Of a DNA stretch of 64,000 nt, positions 44,626 through 56,822 are shown piece after piece; position 1 is the stretch's first letter, and every line of letters begins with the position of its first letter. A program made the translations under genes and the position numbers. Source of the DNA: Saccharum officinarum (lineage: Eukaryota; Streptophyta; Magnoliopsida; Poales; Poaceae). Location of the stretch: the NCBI GenBank assembly GCA_020631735.1, contig CM036209.1, positions 3,571,451 to 3,635,450 of the forward strand, in the 5' to 3' direction. Below the pieces are notes generated by a model, which made no database searches, had not been told where the DNA came from, and was given only the letters and a program-made list of their open reading frames with translations.

Positions 44626-46026
44626 GGTGACCGACTTGACCGTACTTAAATAGGTGGCCTTTGTGAACGTTCCCGTGATTGGCTCGTCTTCCTTGCCTTG
44701 CGTCTGACGCCGATTTTTTTTCTTGACTCTATAAATCTAAAAGGAAGTAGTAAAAAAAATACTACCAGAGTGGAGAGAGTGAATTGTGATTTTGTGGGTT
44801 AATTGACCGCCATATTAACTATGGCTAGTAGCATGAGGAAGTCGAATTTTTATATAATAATAGTCAAAGCCAAAATGCCCCCGCTTTCTTTTCCACGGTT
44901 TTTTCCCAAATATCACCAAGTAGCCTGTCATGTTCAAGGACTAGTATGCATTACCACGATCCACGGGTGCCTTGTCGTAAATCTTTATCACACTCACTCC
45001 GCTACATGCATCTGTCGTCCAAGGCAACCGATTCATCATCCGGCCATCGCTCTAGATTTGTTCATTTTCGCCATCTGGACAAGAGTCGCTAACCTTAATT
45101 TGGCACCATCAGAAATTGCATAGCCCCAAAAATGGTAGTGGGAAGAAAAAGAGTATTGCTAGAAATAAGAATATTAACAAAAAGATATTTTAAAAAATAA
45201 AATCAGAATATCAAAATATAACTATCTACACACAATAAAACAAAGGAGTTTTTGAAAGGTTGCCAACCCTTTCAATCTCCATACCTTTGTAAGAAGGAGT
45301 ACATACAATTCATCCACTGATTGTTATCGACCACAAGATGTAGATATGAGCATATCTATATTCATTATGCTGGGTGTGACCGTACTCATGGAAAAAAACA
45401 ATAGTAGGTGTCAAATTGTCACTATATTCACACCCCCCATGTCAAAAAACCTTTCGCGTGCAAGGTATACACACTCTCCTTGGATATGCTTCAGCTCCAC
45501 CTCTGGAGCTACACGCACATGTGTGTGAAATAGAGCCCTATCTTTTGGAACACAATACTTACATTGTCTTTTATAATATTGTAACTCTACCTATAATTTT
45601 TTGTGATCATCGTGTTCGGTTGTCTAATTTGCATTACCCATTGGGTTATGTACCATGCCACGTGAAAAATGTCATAAAAAATATTATTTTGAGACAGTCT
45701 CTCTTCGTGACTTTTATATTTTGCAATTTACAATATATGAATTGAGTTATATGAATTTTTAAAAATATTTTGGTTACCTTATTCGATATGATTTCGTGGG
45801 GACTCAAAAGGCCATAAAGTGAAACCGAACATGCATGATACTACACCAGAGACATAATAGTCTCATCATAGCATAATATATGGAGCAGTATCCTCAGCTA
45901 ACAGTGAGCCAATGGCCAAACGAGATATCGGCAGCCTTGTCAATATAACCTATCTAGCACTAGCAGGGACAAAGTGTCGGAATTCTTTTATGTCATTAGA
46001 GAGAAAGAGGTGTCACTACCAGCCAA
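44626..46026. other. No gene seen
   Basis: AT-rich intergenic sequence. The open frames at 44803-45123 and 45346-45745 have no domain and no splice context. Confidence 0.5.
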
Positions 46027-46099
46027 GCCCGTCTAGCTCAGTCGGTAGAGCGCAAGGCTCTTAACCTTGTGGTCGTGGGTTCGAGCCCCACGGTGGGCG
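46027..46099 (+). tRNA. tRNA-Lys (anticodon CTT)
   Basis: 73 bases fold as a canonical tRNA. The acceptor stem GCCCGTC pairs with GGTGGGC (two G-T wobbles). D arm GCTC..GAGC; anticodon stem CAAGG/CCTTG with loop CTCTTAA, giving anticodon CTT at 46060-46062; T arm GTGGG TTCGAGC CCCAC. No CCA is encoded and there is no intron. A T-rich run from 46102 serves as Pol III terminator. A and B boxes are intact (TAGCTCAGTCGGT, GGTTCGAGCC). It looks functional. Confidence 0.96.
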
Positions 46100-46107
46100 C
46101 TGTTTTT

Positions 46108-46403
46108 GTTTTATTTTGATTTTTTCATTTTCCTCTCCTTTTTGTGTTGCTTAAAACATGTTTCAGGAAACTCTTTTCCCTGCTTTTATGTTGCTTATTA
46201 TTCTCTTTGCAGAAAACTTGTTGTGTTGCTTAAAACATGTTTCAGGAAACTATTTTCCCTGCTTTTATGTTGCTTATTATTCTCTCTGTGTATTTTGATT
46301 TTTTTTCATTTTCCTCTCCTTTTTGTGTTGCTTAAAACATGTTTCAGGAAACTCTTTTCCCTGCTTTTATGTTGCTTATTATTCTCTTTGCAGAAAACTT
46401 GTT
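46108..46403 (+). repeat. Tandem repeat directly after the tRNA
   Basis: The unit GTGTTGCTTAAAACATGTTTC...CTTATTATTCTCT is present three times, starting near 46144, 46223 and 46325 (spacings of 79 and 102 bp). The first and third are preceded by the same TTTTGATTTTTT..CATTTTCCTCTCC block. It yields an incidental repetitive open frame (46067-46450) that starts inside the tRNA and is not a gene. Confidence 0.85.
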
Positions 46404-46539
46404 TTGCACATATAATACATACTTTACTCTTTTGCGTTTCATTCATGTAATGAATTGCGCTGAAATTTTCTTCTATGTCATGGCCAAAAGCAAGCCCAAA
46501 TCCAATGTCCCTGACAAACATATCCATCTTTTACTGGTG

Positions 46540-46775
46540 CGAGTTGAACACAAACTTGGTGATGCTTAGTACAAGATTATCATCATAATAATAGGTAATA
46601 ACAATACAAATATAATGTCACGAATAATAACAAGACATGACAAGAATATTTTTCAGCTCATCAGGTTTCTCAGATCATAATACATGGGACACCGTCCCAC
46701 TAGATCGACCAGACTAGTAAATCAAATATTTCATTTCCTTGTGTACTCTAGCTAAGGTTTCTTCAGTGCTGTATA
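46540..46775. repeat. Direct repeat flanking the tRNA region, copy 2
   Basis: Partner of 44385-44625. It ends about 110 bp from the PRA1 stop codon, so it may be part of, or derived from, that gene's 3' UTR. Confidence 0.75.
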
Positions 46776-46886
46776 GTTTCGCGTAATAATAATCGATCAA
46801 CAATTCAAGAAATGATGATCAAACGACAATGACCTCTCACTCTCCCTGCGAGACGAGAGAGTGCATCTAGATCTCACAGAGACTCA

Positions 46887-47555
46887 TCAGACACGGCCGC
46901 CTCCGGTGGCAGATGCAATGAACGACAGCAGCGGGTTACCAGCGCCACCGGCACCCTGGTCAGCAACCTCATCGAGGAACAGGTCCTCGGGCACGCGGCA
47001 CGCGCCGTGCGCGCACACGACCGCGGCGCCGAGCGCGAGCGCGGAGAAGATGAGCGACCCCACGGACGTGAGGAAGACGACGAACGCGGACGCGGCGACG
47101 AGCCCGCCGAGCACCTCGCGGTCGGAGAAGGCGCGGCCGAAGGCCGCGACGGGCGGCGCGTCGGCGGGGCGGAGCACGTAGAGGAGGCACCAGGCCGCCA
47201 GCAGCGCCAGGAGCGCGGCCAGCGACAACGGGTGGGCGAGGAGGGACGCGGCGAGGCACAGCGCGGTGACGGCCGCGTAGTTGACGCGGAAGTAGGCGAG
47301 GTTCTTGCGGAGGCGGGAGGTGGCCTCGCCCAGGGAGTCTGGGCGGGAGAGCGCCGAGCGGTCCGCCAGCTCGGACCAGGGGCGCGCGCCGGAGAGAGCG
47401 CGCCGGGTGCTGTCGACGAGGCGCGAGAGGAACGCCCGGATCGCGGCTGGGTTGGTGTCGGTGGCGTCCGCGGAGGAGAGGGCCGTGGGGGTGGGGGATG
47501 GTGCGGCGGCCGGGACCACCGTGGTGGGGAGCAGCGGAGGCGAGGCCGCGGCCAT
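46887..47555 (-). CDS. PRA1-family protein (prenylated Rab acceptor)
   Basis: A single intronless minus-strand frame of 222 codons plus TGA. A longer upstream frame exists, but the ATG at 47555 (MAAASPPLLPTTVV) has the usual PRA1 N-terminal length and lies before the conserved part. Conserved features are RPWSELADRSALSRPDSLGEA, then NLAYFRVNYAAV, then two long hydrophobic hairpins (about residues 95-125 and 145-180). The C-terminus is acidic (PEDLFLDE). Family knowledge: small membrane proteins of the ER/Golgi and post-Golgi system that bind prenylated Rab GTPases in vesicle traffic; the plant genes are often single-exon, as here. It is strongly GC-rich, as is typical of intronless grass genes. 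Confidence 0.92.
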   Translation of the reverse strand: MAAASPPLLPTTVVPAAAPSPTPTALSSADATDTNPAAIRAFLSRLVDSTRRALSGARPWSELADRSALSRPDSLGEATSRLRKNLAYFRVNYAAVTALCLAASLLAHPLSLAALLALLAAWCLLYVLRPADAPPVAAFGRAFSDREVLGGLVAASAFVVFLTSVGSLIFSALALGAAVVCAHGACRVPEDLFLDEVADQGAGGAGNPLLSFIASATGGGRV

Positions 47556-47755
47556 GGCGATGTGGCGATCGGCGATCTCTCTGTCTCGGCGGGTTTGGTG
47601 GATCTGAGGAGGGGGAGGACGCGGAGAGAGATGGGCGCGAATACAAATGGAGACCCGTCTGCCTGTGCCTGACCGACGACGGACACGGACCCCGTCGTGG
47701 TGGGCAAAGAAGGCCGCACCGCACCCACACATAGGTCAACATAGGTACTTGCTTA

Positions 47756-48094
47756 GAGCATCTCCAGCAATGCTACCTAAAACACACCCCCTACTTCTCT
47801 ATTTAGGGTGCTACCTATTTTCATACTACCTATATTTCGTGGTTTGCTCCAGCAGCACTACCTAAAATAGGCTACCTAAACTCATCCCAGCACAGAATGA
47901 CATGTGGGTCCCATCACAGAAAAAAGTAGGGAGAGTGGAGTAGGGGGCCAACAGAAGTAGGGGGTTTGGGGGAGAAAGTAGGGGGGCAACAGAAGTAGGG
48001 GGTGTAGTAGGGGGCCTGCTGGAGTTGATTTTTTAGACTCCACTGCCTAAATCTGGAGTAGGGGGTCAAGTAGGGGGTCCTGCTGGAGATGCTC
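47756..48094. mobile_element. MITE with GAGCATCTCCAGCA ends, TTA target
   Basis: 339 bp with perfect 14-bp ends GAGCATCTCCAGCA / TGCTGGAGATGCTC and target duplication TTA (47753-47755 and 48095-48097), consistent with PIF/Harbinger. The interior repeats the words CTACCTAAA and GTAGGGGG in inverted fashion. It sits about 200 bp upstream of the PRA1 start. Confidence 0.88.
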
Positions 48095-48389
48095 TTATAA
48101 TGCAAGTAAAAACAATGGTTAGGTAGAGACGCGATGTGGTGTGGTGTGGTGTTGTGTGATGCACGGGAAGAAATTTCAACAAGGAAAAACAAAGGGCCAC
48201 GAAGCGGAGGAGCATTCCTTTCCAAGTTAGGCAGCAACCAAGCCAACAGTAGGTGCACGTCCAATATCATAGCCTGGCACGGCTGTACCTATAGGTCTGA
48301 AATGCATCTTCCTTTTTTTTTTTTTTGATACCAATCAACCACCATGTACTTTGGCCCGGAAGATGTTAGAAAAATTTGAAACTGTAGTA

Positions 48390-48560
48390 TTTCGTTTGTA
48401 TTTGATAATTAGTGTCTAATCATGGACTAACTAGGCTTAAAGGATTCGTCTCGTGATTTATAACTAAACTGTGTAATTAGTTATTTTTTTTATCTATATT
48501 TAGTGCTTCATTCATGCGTGCAAAGATTGATGTGATGGAGAGAGAGTGAAAAAATTCTAA
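48390..48560. mobile_element. MITE fragment (GGACTAACTAGGCTTAAAGG family)
   Basis: Shares the TCATGGACTAACTAGGCTTAAAGGATTCGTCTCG block and a GATTGATGTGATGGAG block with the MITE at 34361-34591. Ends are not clear. Confidence 0.55.
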
Positions 48561-48777
48561 CTTCTTGATGCTATCTAAGCCAGGCCTTTGCTTGGATCTA
48601 GAAGAAGAAACAGCCACCACACCAGCAAAGTTCTTGCACCATACTCACTGACCAAACCTCCCTTGCATCATTCCTTCAATGTATACTACTACTGATGCTG
48701 CTAGGACAGCAAAGCACAACGGCAAAGACTAGTCTGAAACAACAAATAGTGGCTACCAAGAAATTTCAGTTAGCAGC

Positions 48778-50817
48778 TGAAAGTCCTATATTTGGTGTTG
48801 GCAATTAGTGACAATGCCTAAGTACTAACCACATATGCATGAGAATGTGTGTAGCTATGATGTGATTGGTGCAATGACATGGTGAAGCATGGTGATCAAG
48901 TAATGTGATGATGAAGTGCTTACCATGATGTGGAGTTGCAACAAGGTGCAACAAGTGATGATCAAGACAAAGGTATCATGTAGGGTTTTTTTATTATGCA
49001 TCCAAGATACCATAGAGGGTGTGGATGACTTAGAATCGATAGCCGTACTATAAAGAGGAGAATTTCCGGGGCTATTGATCACTTAAGTGCCACTAGATGA
49101 AGATTCATTTGCATATGCATGTAGATCTAGTGGAGAGCTAACTTAACGCCTCAAAAATGATTGTGAAAATGCTAACACACATACACATAATGATATACAC
49201 TTGGTGATGTTAGCATATTTGCGAAGGCGGTGGAGTTTGAGCGGTAGAGAGGGGTTTGGGTTCCTCTCTCCCTCCCGCCGAGCTTGCGAGACGGGATTCA
49301 GCGCTTTTCGGGAAATGAAACACCTTTTTTTCCATTGCGCCGTACGCGAAGAAACGGAGGCGAACGGAGATCACAGAAGTGACCGGGCGCTGAACCGGAC
49401 GTGGTCTCTGTTTGACCGGACGCGTCCGGTCAGTGCTCAGCGTTTGCGCGTGTCTCGGTATTCTGATCGGACGTGGTGGCGCGTCCGGTCACGATCGACC
49501 GGACGCGTCCGGTCGTGGTGGGTGCTTACTGGACTCTAACCGGACACTGGGTGTAACGCATCCGGTCAGTTCTACAGCGCGTCCGGTCACACGTGGAAGA
49601 TTACTGGAAATGACCGGACGCTGTCTCTGTGGCGTCCGGTTCATCTAGCGTGCGCGTCCGGTCACTGACTCACTGGAGCGCTGCTCGGCTTGACCAGCGT
49701 GTCCGGTCGAACTTCGCGCGTCTGGTCTGTGTGACTAGCGCGTCCGGTTCATCTAGCGTGCGCGTCTGGTCACTGACTCACTGGAGCGCTGCTCGGCTTG
49801 ACCAGCGCGTCCGGTCGAACTTCGCGTGTCTGGTCTGTGCGACTAGCGCGTCCGGTCAGCGCGACTGCAGCAGAATCGAGTGTCTAACGGCTCTATTCGA
49901 AGGGGTACGTCTATAAATACTTGTTGGTCGGCTCAAGGCTCATCCCCTTGCACTCTTTGACATACTTGTGAGCACTTTGAGCTAAGCAACTCCCCTCCCA
50001 CTCATCTCTCTTGCTTCTTTGCATATTCGAAGTGAGATTGAGTGATCCAAGTGCATTTGCATTATGAGATTGCATCTAGTTGGCATTTGGTGGTTGATTT
50101 GCTGCGGGATTCCTGTTTCTCTTGGTGGTTGCCGCCACCTAGATGGCTTGGAGCAGCGGTGAAGCTCCGATACGTGTTGGTGATTGTTCGTGGCCGGCTC
50201 CGGTGAGCTTGTTGTGAGGGGTTGTTGTGGTTCCCCGGTAGAGCGCCAAATTCCAACTCTAGTGAATTGCTCATGTCGGAACTTCTCGCCATTTGGTAGG
50301 TTCTTGTGGCGCCTTTTGAGAGGCTCGGTGTGTGATACCGATTAGCCACTGAACCACGTGGTGTAGGGAGACACAACGGGGACTAGCGTGCCGGCAAGCA
50401 CGTGAACCTCGAGATAAATCATTGTATCTTCACTTCATTGATTGTGATTGATTTGTCTCGGTGGATTGGTTATCTTGAATATCATCACTTGGAATTATTG
50501 ATTGGTTGGCTCAATTCATCGCCCCTCGGTGAAATATTTCTTACCCTACTCTTGTATTACATTTCAAGTACTTAGTTATTTTCTCTAGTGCTTAGTAGCC
50601 TGAGTAGAGTAGTCTTCTAGTTTTTCCTCTTGCGGTTTGACTTGTGCGGTTAAATGATATATATTAGAATTGTCTTTTGGATAGGTGGCTTGCAACACTC
50701 CATAGGCTAGGCAAAACTCGCTTCTCGCTATTTGTTATTGCTAATTAAATTGTATAGCACCTTTTGTAGAAAGTTTTATTAGACTATTCACCCCCCTCTA
50801 GCCATCAAGACCTTTCA
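48778..50817 (+). mobile_element. Complete LTR-like TGAAAG...CTTTCA element, 2040 bp
   Basis: Runs from TGAAAGTCC (48778) to CTTTCA (50817) with a perfect 5-bp target duplication, GCAGC, at 48773-48777 and 50818-50822. No coding domain, no primer-binding site plus internal region, hence a solo LTR or an LTR-like non-autonomous element. The middle (49380-49870) is a field of GCGTCCGGTC/GACCGGACGC motifs including two 18-bp perfect palindromes, GACCGGACGCGTCCGGTC, at 49414-49431 and 49497-49514, and a 108-bp unit repeated twice. The tail is CTATTCACCCCCCTCTAGCC. It is the reference copy for the family in this window. Confidence 0.88.
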
Positions 50818-51160
50818 GCAGCCAATATCCCCTGTAACTGTAAGGCTGCAAAAACACACTATAGCTTCATTTGGTCGATTTTCACTAGGTTAACAAAGAA
50901 CACACCATTTCAAGATATAGTTACCATACCTGAAGAACCGACCAAGATAATATTAGACTGATCTCATGCCAAGAACAAGATAGCACAAGCATGCTAGGTG
51001 GCACTCAACACGTCTGGGTCCCAGTTCCAGTTCCACACAACAGTTACCGATTCTCAGTTCAGCACCAATTAACACACATCTAATGACATTGTTCTTAATA
51101 AGCAATAGCCATGGCATTAGGCACCATGAATTTCTTTTATTAAAGCTGCAGGCCTCAAGT

Positions 51161-53692
51161 CTAGAAGGTGGAGCCGTTCCAACCGAAGTCCGAGCCCTGC
51201 ATGATTCATTATAGTGAATGTATCAGCGCTCACGATTAGCATGACATTGAGAATATGCTGACAGTGAAGATCTTAACACCATCTACGTAGGCAAGAAAGA
51301 TGCAAAACAAAGATCGGATGAACCAACAGGTGGTTATTTACATGATCTATTCTTGATGCAAAGCATGCAAACATTGAGCATTTTCTTGTGCAGGATGAGC
51401 CTAACAACAAAATTAATATGAGAACTTTGGTAAAGGTTAAAAGGACCACCCATGAGTGAGCACTCAATAAGAAATATTGGCTGCCTACCTTTGAGTCATT
51501 GAACTTGAGGTAGAAGCGCGACTTGGGAACGGACAGCTTTGACTCCAGGATAGAAGCAATGCCAGCACTAAGCTTCTTATTCACATTAGGGTTCAGGCCT
51601 CCGATGGAAACAAGCTCACCGTAAGCAGCAGGCTCCTGGGTACCTCCAAATGCCATAGGGACCGAACCCTTGAGAACAACCATCACGTACTGTGGGAGGA
51701 CAACCATTCCAGTTAGTTCCTCAAGATGATAGTAGTCAAGAGAATTGGCTTTACCCAAACAGGTCAACAAAAGAGAAACAATAAAGGCTAAAGTAAGTTC
51801 AGTAATTTGAGCCTAGCACCACAGTCCACAGGTCAACAACTAGGCAACAACAACAAAGAAGCCTTTCAGTCCCAGAATCCAAAATAATGTTAGTATGAGA
51901 ATGAGATTAGCATGGTCAGGTTACGAATACAATGTATTCAGAGAGGTCATTTTTCTCCTGGATAGTAGCAAAGCAGGGTGCCTGACTAACACTAAATGGA
52001 CTACACAGCTAACAGAAGATGCAAATCTGTGACTTCTAGTATGGGGCATAAAATTTGGGTACTGAACTACATAGCAAAGCAGCTGCCTGAGCAACACTAA
52101 CACAAAGTGACCGATAAACATGAGCATTCAAATTTGATCTATGTAAAATTGATGGCTGTAGTACTAGGGTAAGGGGGGTGTTTGGTTCCCCTTGTTTTTT
52201 TTAACACCTATCACATCGAATGTTTGGACACATGCATTGAGTGTTAAACATAGACTAATTACGAAACTAATTGCACAGATTGAGATTAATTTACGAGACA
52301 AATCTATTAAGCCTAATTAGTCCATTATTAGTATCCGAACACCCTATGGTCAACCCTATGGTCAACACCTATTAAAGTTTAACAGGACGAACCAAACAGG
52401 CCCTAACATAAAGGAAAAGCACATGCAGCCTATGGTCTACATATTTAACAGCCTACTTGATAATAGTGCTGAAGAATGTTATACACTAGGGACTGCTGGT
52501 TGATAGAAATCTAGTTCAGAAAAACTGTGAGCATAGACTTTCATCAATGTCTTAATATACCACATTCAATAATCAGATTGGAAGGATAGTGAAAATGGTA
52601 AGTGAATGGTTTGGCATTTCTTGTACTGCATGATCACAATGGTCAGTATATCAGTTCTACATAGACAATGGAGATGCAGTCTCATACTTTGAGTTATCTA
52701 GTTGTCTTCCTCAATGCTGAAACTATTTAAAATGGAAAAAAACTACAGTTTAGTTATATATGAAGTTATGAACTCAATTTAAGCATGGTTACTATGGTGC
52801 TGTTTGGTCGAGGACCAGCAACGGCAATGGTGATGCAATCAAATCCAACGTCAACAGTTCCAGTGCAAGGAATACCAGGTATCTGTTTGGTTGGTGGCGC
52901 GGCGCGTGAGGGAACCGCGTGATGGAGCGAGATGGCGAGATGGGACTCCAAGAGCGTGCGGAGGGAGCGGATACCGCTCGGAGGGTGGGAGCAGCGTTCT
53001 ACGGGGTCGGATCAGTTTACGGCGTGATCTGTTGCGGGCTGGGTGTCCCAAACGGAAAACACTGTGATCCATCTACGCTGTGAATGGATGGCGAGCTGAA
53101 AACGCTGAAACAAACAGCCTTTATATGCAGGAAATTGCAGTCCCATTCTAGGGATTGTAGGCTGTGTCATGTGAATATTATCAAGGGGTTAGGGATTGTA
53201 GGTAAAAATCCCCATTGCAGTATTTACCAAAGACTAGAAATATTTGTACAACCTCCATAAAAGCCTATAGACGTAAAAATCCCCATTGCAGTATTTACCA
53301 AAGACTAGAAATATTGGGAGATTTACTGATTCACACTAATTCTCTTTAAACTAACATCAACAAACACGATCAATTGATTGATAACGTACAGAAAGGTGTC
53401 ATGCAGCGATGCACATCCTGCTCAAAACCCTAACAGATTGTCAAGTGGCAAGTGCCAATAAAAAAACATAATCTCCACCAACCAAACAGACCCACAATCT
53501 AGAAGAGCCTACACAAGCAACAAGATAAAAGAACCATAGGGGAAGAGAGAAGTCCGGGGGAAAGGGAAGGCGGAAGCTTACGGCCTCTGGCTTGCCGATG
53601 ATGTCGGCGACGGACTTGGAGGCTTCGGCGAGGATGGCGGAGGTGTCCACCCCCTCCAGGTTCACGTTGGTCGACACGTTCAGGCACGGCAT
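51161..53692 (-). CDS. MIF/MDL-type protein, right copy
   Basis: Exons on the minus strand: 53692-53582, 51689-51489 and 51196-51161, giving 115 residues that I read as the same protein as the left copy, with Pro-1 and Lys-33 conserved and the end FGWNGSTF. Intron 1 carries the same MITEs. Small intron differences from the left copy are homopolymer-length changes (for example the T/A run near 53460 and an extra A near 51427). The 3' end lies 340 bp from the LTR-like element. Confidence 0.92.
52173..52403. mobile_element. Tourist-like MITE in MIF intron 1, right copy
   Basis: Exact-length partner (231 bp) of 34361-34591 with the same TTA/TAA target duplication. Confidence 0.85.
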
Positions 53693-54646
53693 CCTCGCTC
53701 GTTTCCTCTTCCTCTTCCTCCTCTCCGCGACTGCCTCCGGCTGGCCGGCCGCCTTCTCCTCCTCTGCTCTGCTCCGCTCCCTGCACTCTGGTCTCTGCTG
53801 CTCCTCTCCCTCTCTATCCTGCTACACGGAAAAGGAATCTCATCTGCTCTGCCTGCCCTAATAATGGGGGTGTTTGGGCCTGTTAGTTTCCCCTTCGCTA
53901 TGGGCTCTAGCCTATTGTCGGTCTAGCATCCTCTTGGCCCAGAGCCCATCGTAGCAAATTTGCAATGTCCGATGATCCCTTCTCGATTGGTTCACAAACA
54001 ACTTCGATTCAGATATCATCGGAGTACAGACAACATCAGGGGAGAGGGAGGTTTGGAGTTCAGCAAGCAATTGGGGACGGAGGATCTAGAGAAGAACACC
54101 AAGAAGGTCCTAGAAGGTAACAACGCTAGCAGTGTTGCCTGTTTTATAAGATTGATTGATGTTATGTCTCTCAAGGCCCATGTACCTAACAGATGCACGC
54201 GCGCAATATTGGAACAACAAACTCAGACCCAAAAAAAAAAAACCACCTCAGATTCTTCTATTTCGGATAATCACTGAGTTTATATAGTGCCAAAAATGAG
54301 TACCAGATTTACAGATCCTGGAATGTTGGACAAAATTTCATTTACAGGGAGGATTTTCAGAACGAAATTTACAGGAAGGGATTTTCTAACACAGTTTTCT
54401 TTCTTTCTTTTTTGTTATACAACTAAGCTTCCTAGTACAGTTGAAACCTGTGAGCTCCTACTAGTCTCCTACAACAGCCAGAACAAGACAGCCCAGCCAT
54501 CCAACACCAACTACAACTGTACATCTTCCACAGAGCTTACATCAGCTACCTGTTACGCAGGGCTATATATGACCTGCAGCAGTATGCACATTTCTTGCTA
54601 CCATTACCCTTTACCTGCTGGCTGTGGGAGCGTGGGAGATCAATTG
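53693..54646. promoter_or_regulatory. MIF promoter and MATE 3' flank, right copy
   Basis: Mirror of 32121-33070. Only homopolymer differences were seen, such as CCC versus CC near 53980 and the poly-A near 54230. No gene. Confidence 0.4.
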
Positions 54647-54730
54647 AACAATCGAATCCACATGGTCATATCTGTGCTTTACTCACTATCTGGCCAGATA
54701 GCCTCCCAAGGTCCACCTTTTCTCCTAACC
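54647..54730 (-). pseudogene. Decayed MATE terminal exon, right copy
   Basis: Mirror of 32037-32120 with the same acceptor and the same four-A run, so the frame break is shared by both arms. Confidence 0.6.
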
Positions 54731-54929
54731 TGAAAACAAGGGAAAAAAAACAATTATAAAATTTAAGACTTCCATGCTGCTTCTGTTCAAGACTCCAGTA
54801 CAGGAATATTTCCTTTTCTTCAAGTCTGAACTTAGTAGTAGTTCACAATTTATATGATTGTAAGATAAGGCCCTAGACAGTTAATACTCTTCTCCTTAAT
54901 ACACAACTTCTACTGGTTATTTACATGTA

Positions 54930-56780
54930 ATTGCTGTTAGCTGTGAGGTTCTGGATTTCCCTTGCAAATATCTAGGTTTGCCCCTGTCCAACAGAAAATT
55001 GACCAAGGAGCAGGTCCAACCCATTATTGATAAAGTTGCTGAACAGCTACCGGGGTGGAAGGCAGATTTGATGACACGTGCTGGTAGGGTGATTCATGTG
55101 CAATTTGTGCTTACTGGTATTCTAATCTATGTGGCTATGGCAATTGATCTTCCGCCCTAGGCTCTCAAAGCCATCGATAAGATTAGAAGGTCCTTCCTAT
55201 GGAAGGGAAGAAAAGAAGCAAACAGGGGGCACTGTCTTATTGCCTGGACCAAGGTTTGTCGACCTCGGGAATTAGGCGGGCTGGGAATAACTGATCTCAA
55301 AGCATTGGGGATTGCCTTGAAAGCAAGATGGCCTTGGCTGCAGCGGAGTGTACCAAACAAACCTTGGGCAAATCTGCCAATCCAGGTCAGTAAGGAGGTC
55401 GCTGGGCTGATCTCGGTCGCAGTTCGTACAGAAGTGGGAAGTGGAGCTAACACCCTGTTCTGGAAGGACAAATGGCTGGACGGTCAAGGTGTTAGAAGAG
55501 TCAAGGGCCTATTGGGCCTTAGCCCGTTAAGGTTAATTAGTCGCTTGCTTAGGGGCCAAGTAAGACCTCTTCTCTATATAAGGAGAGGAGATGTATCAAT
55601 CTAATCAGGCAAGAGATTAGAAGGAAAAACCTTCTCTCTTGCCGGCCGTGGGCAAAGCCCCGCGGCCGGCGTTCCCAGCGCCCCTCACAGCCATAGCCGC
55701 GGCTCCTCTGCCTCTCTCACGTGAACAGTACCCGCGGGTACTGTAGCGCCGCGGGTACCGTAGCTCCGCCGCTGCTCCTCTCGACTCGATCCTTCCAATC
55801 CCAACGACGTCCATAACACAAGGAGTCCAGGAGATTGCTCCTCTTGTTTTTGCTCTGGTTCCTAAAAGGCGAGTGAGTAAACGCACGGTTAGTGAGGCCC
55901 TTCCTGATAATAGGTGGATAGAGGACTTGCAGGGAGAAGCTGGTGCTGCTGCTCTATCTCAGTATTTCCATCTCTGGGATCTCTTATCTAGGGTGGAGTT
56001 GAATGAGAGCATCCCTGACAAACATGTCTGGAGGCTTTCCTCTTCAGGCCAGTACACAGCAAAGAGCGCCTACACTGCCTTGTTTTATGGAGCCATCTCT
56101 TTTGAACCCTTTGAGAGAATTTGGAAAACTGGGGCGCCCCCAAAATGCAGATTTTTTATGTGGTTAGTGGCCCATAACAGGTGCTGGACTGCAGACAGGC
56201 TAGCAAAGAGAAGCCTCCCTCATCCAGAAATGTGCGTCCTGTGTGACCAGCTTGAGGAAGATCTTCATCACCTTCTCGTGGGCTGTGTTTTTTCAAGAAT
56301 ATTTTGGTTCTCCTTCCTTTCTCATTTTGGTGCTGCAACCCTTGCTCCAATACCTGCTGATCAGAATTTTGATAATTGGTGGAGAAAGATTGATGGTGCT
56401 GCTCAAGGTGATCTAAGAAGGGGTCTCAATTCTCTGGTCATCCTAGGAGCCTGGAGCATTTGGCGGCACAGAAATGACTGTGTTTTCAATGGAGCTGTCC
56501 CAAATGTTAACTCAGTCCTGTACCTGGCCAAGGAGGAGGCTGGTTGGTGGAGTGCGGCAGGGGCTAAGGGGATTGCCCTAATCTCTGCCCAAACTGCAAC
56601 TTAGGACTCTGCAGTGGGGGGTTTCTCTTGGTCGTCCTTGTAATTCTTACCCGGTGATTTAGCTTCTTTGCTCAAGGGGGGGCGTGTGTGTGTTTGGGGT
56701 TCTTTGTCCTTGTAAGACTATTTATTTCCTTCTATTAATATAATGATACGCAGCTCTCCTGCGTGTTCGAGAAAAAAAAA
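54930..56780 (+). mobile_element. 5'-truncated L1-type LINE, right copy
   Basis: Same element as 29989-31838 in the other orientation, with a poly-A tail at 56772-56780. The coding part is easier to read on this strand: 54978-55157 (..KLTKEQVQPIIDKVAEQL.., ending in TAG 55158-55160), 55161-55489, then after the nested LTR 55819-56604 with the zf-RVT region near 56110-56300. Confidence 0.9.
55490..55818 (+). mobile_element. Solo LTR (329 bp) nested in the LINE, right copy
   Basis: TGTTAGAAGAG...CCATAACA with target duplication CAAGG at 55485-55489 and 55819-55823. One G longer than the left copy (CCCCGCGG versus CCCGCGG). Confidence 0.9.
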
Positions 56781-56822
56781 TGATCTTTGTTTCCATCTTC
56801 TAGTCAAATCACCTAGACATGG

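Noticed and set aside
46108..46403. CRISPR-like array
   Set aside because: Three irregular copies with no spacer structure in a eukaryotic genome; ordinary tandem duplication.
46067..46450. 127-residue repetitive frame
   Set aside because: Begins inside the tRNA gene and reads through a tandem repeat.
47007..47672. 221-residue plus-strand frame
   Set aside because: Antisense of the PRA1 coding region. The long open frame results from GC-rich third positions.
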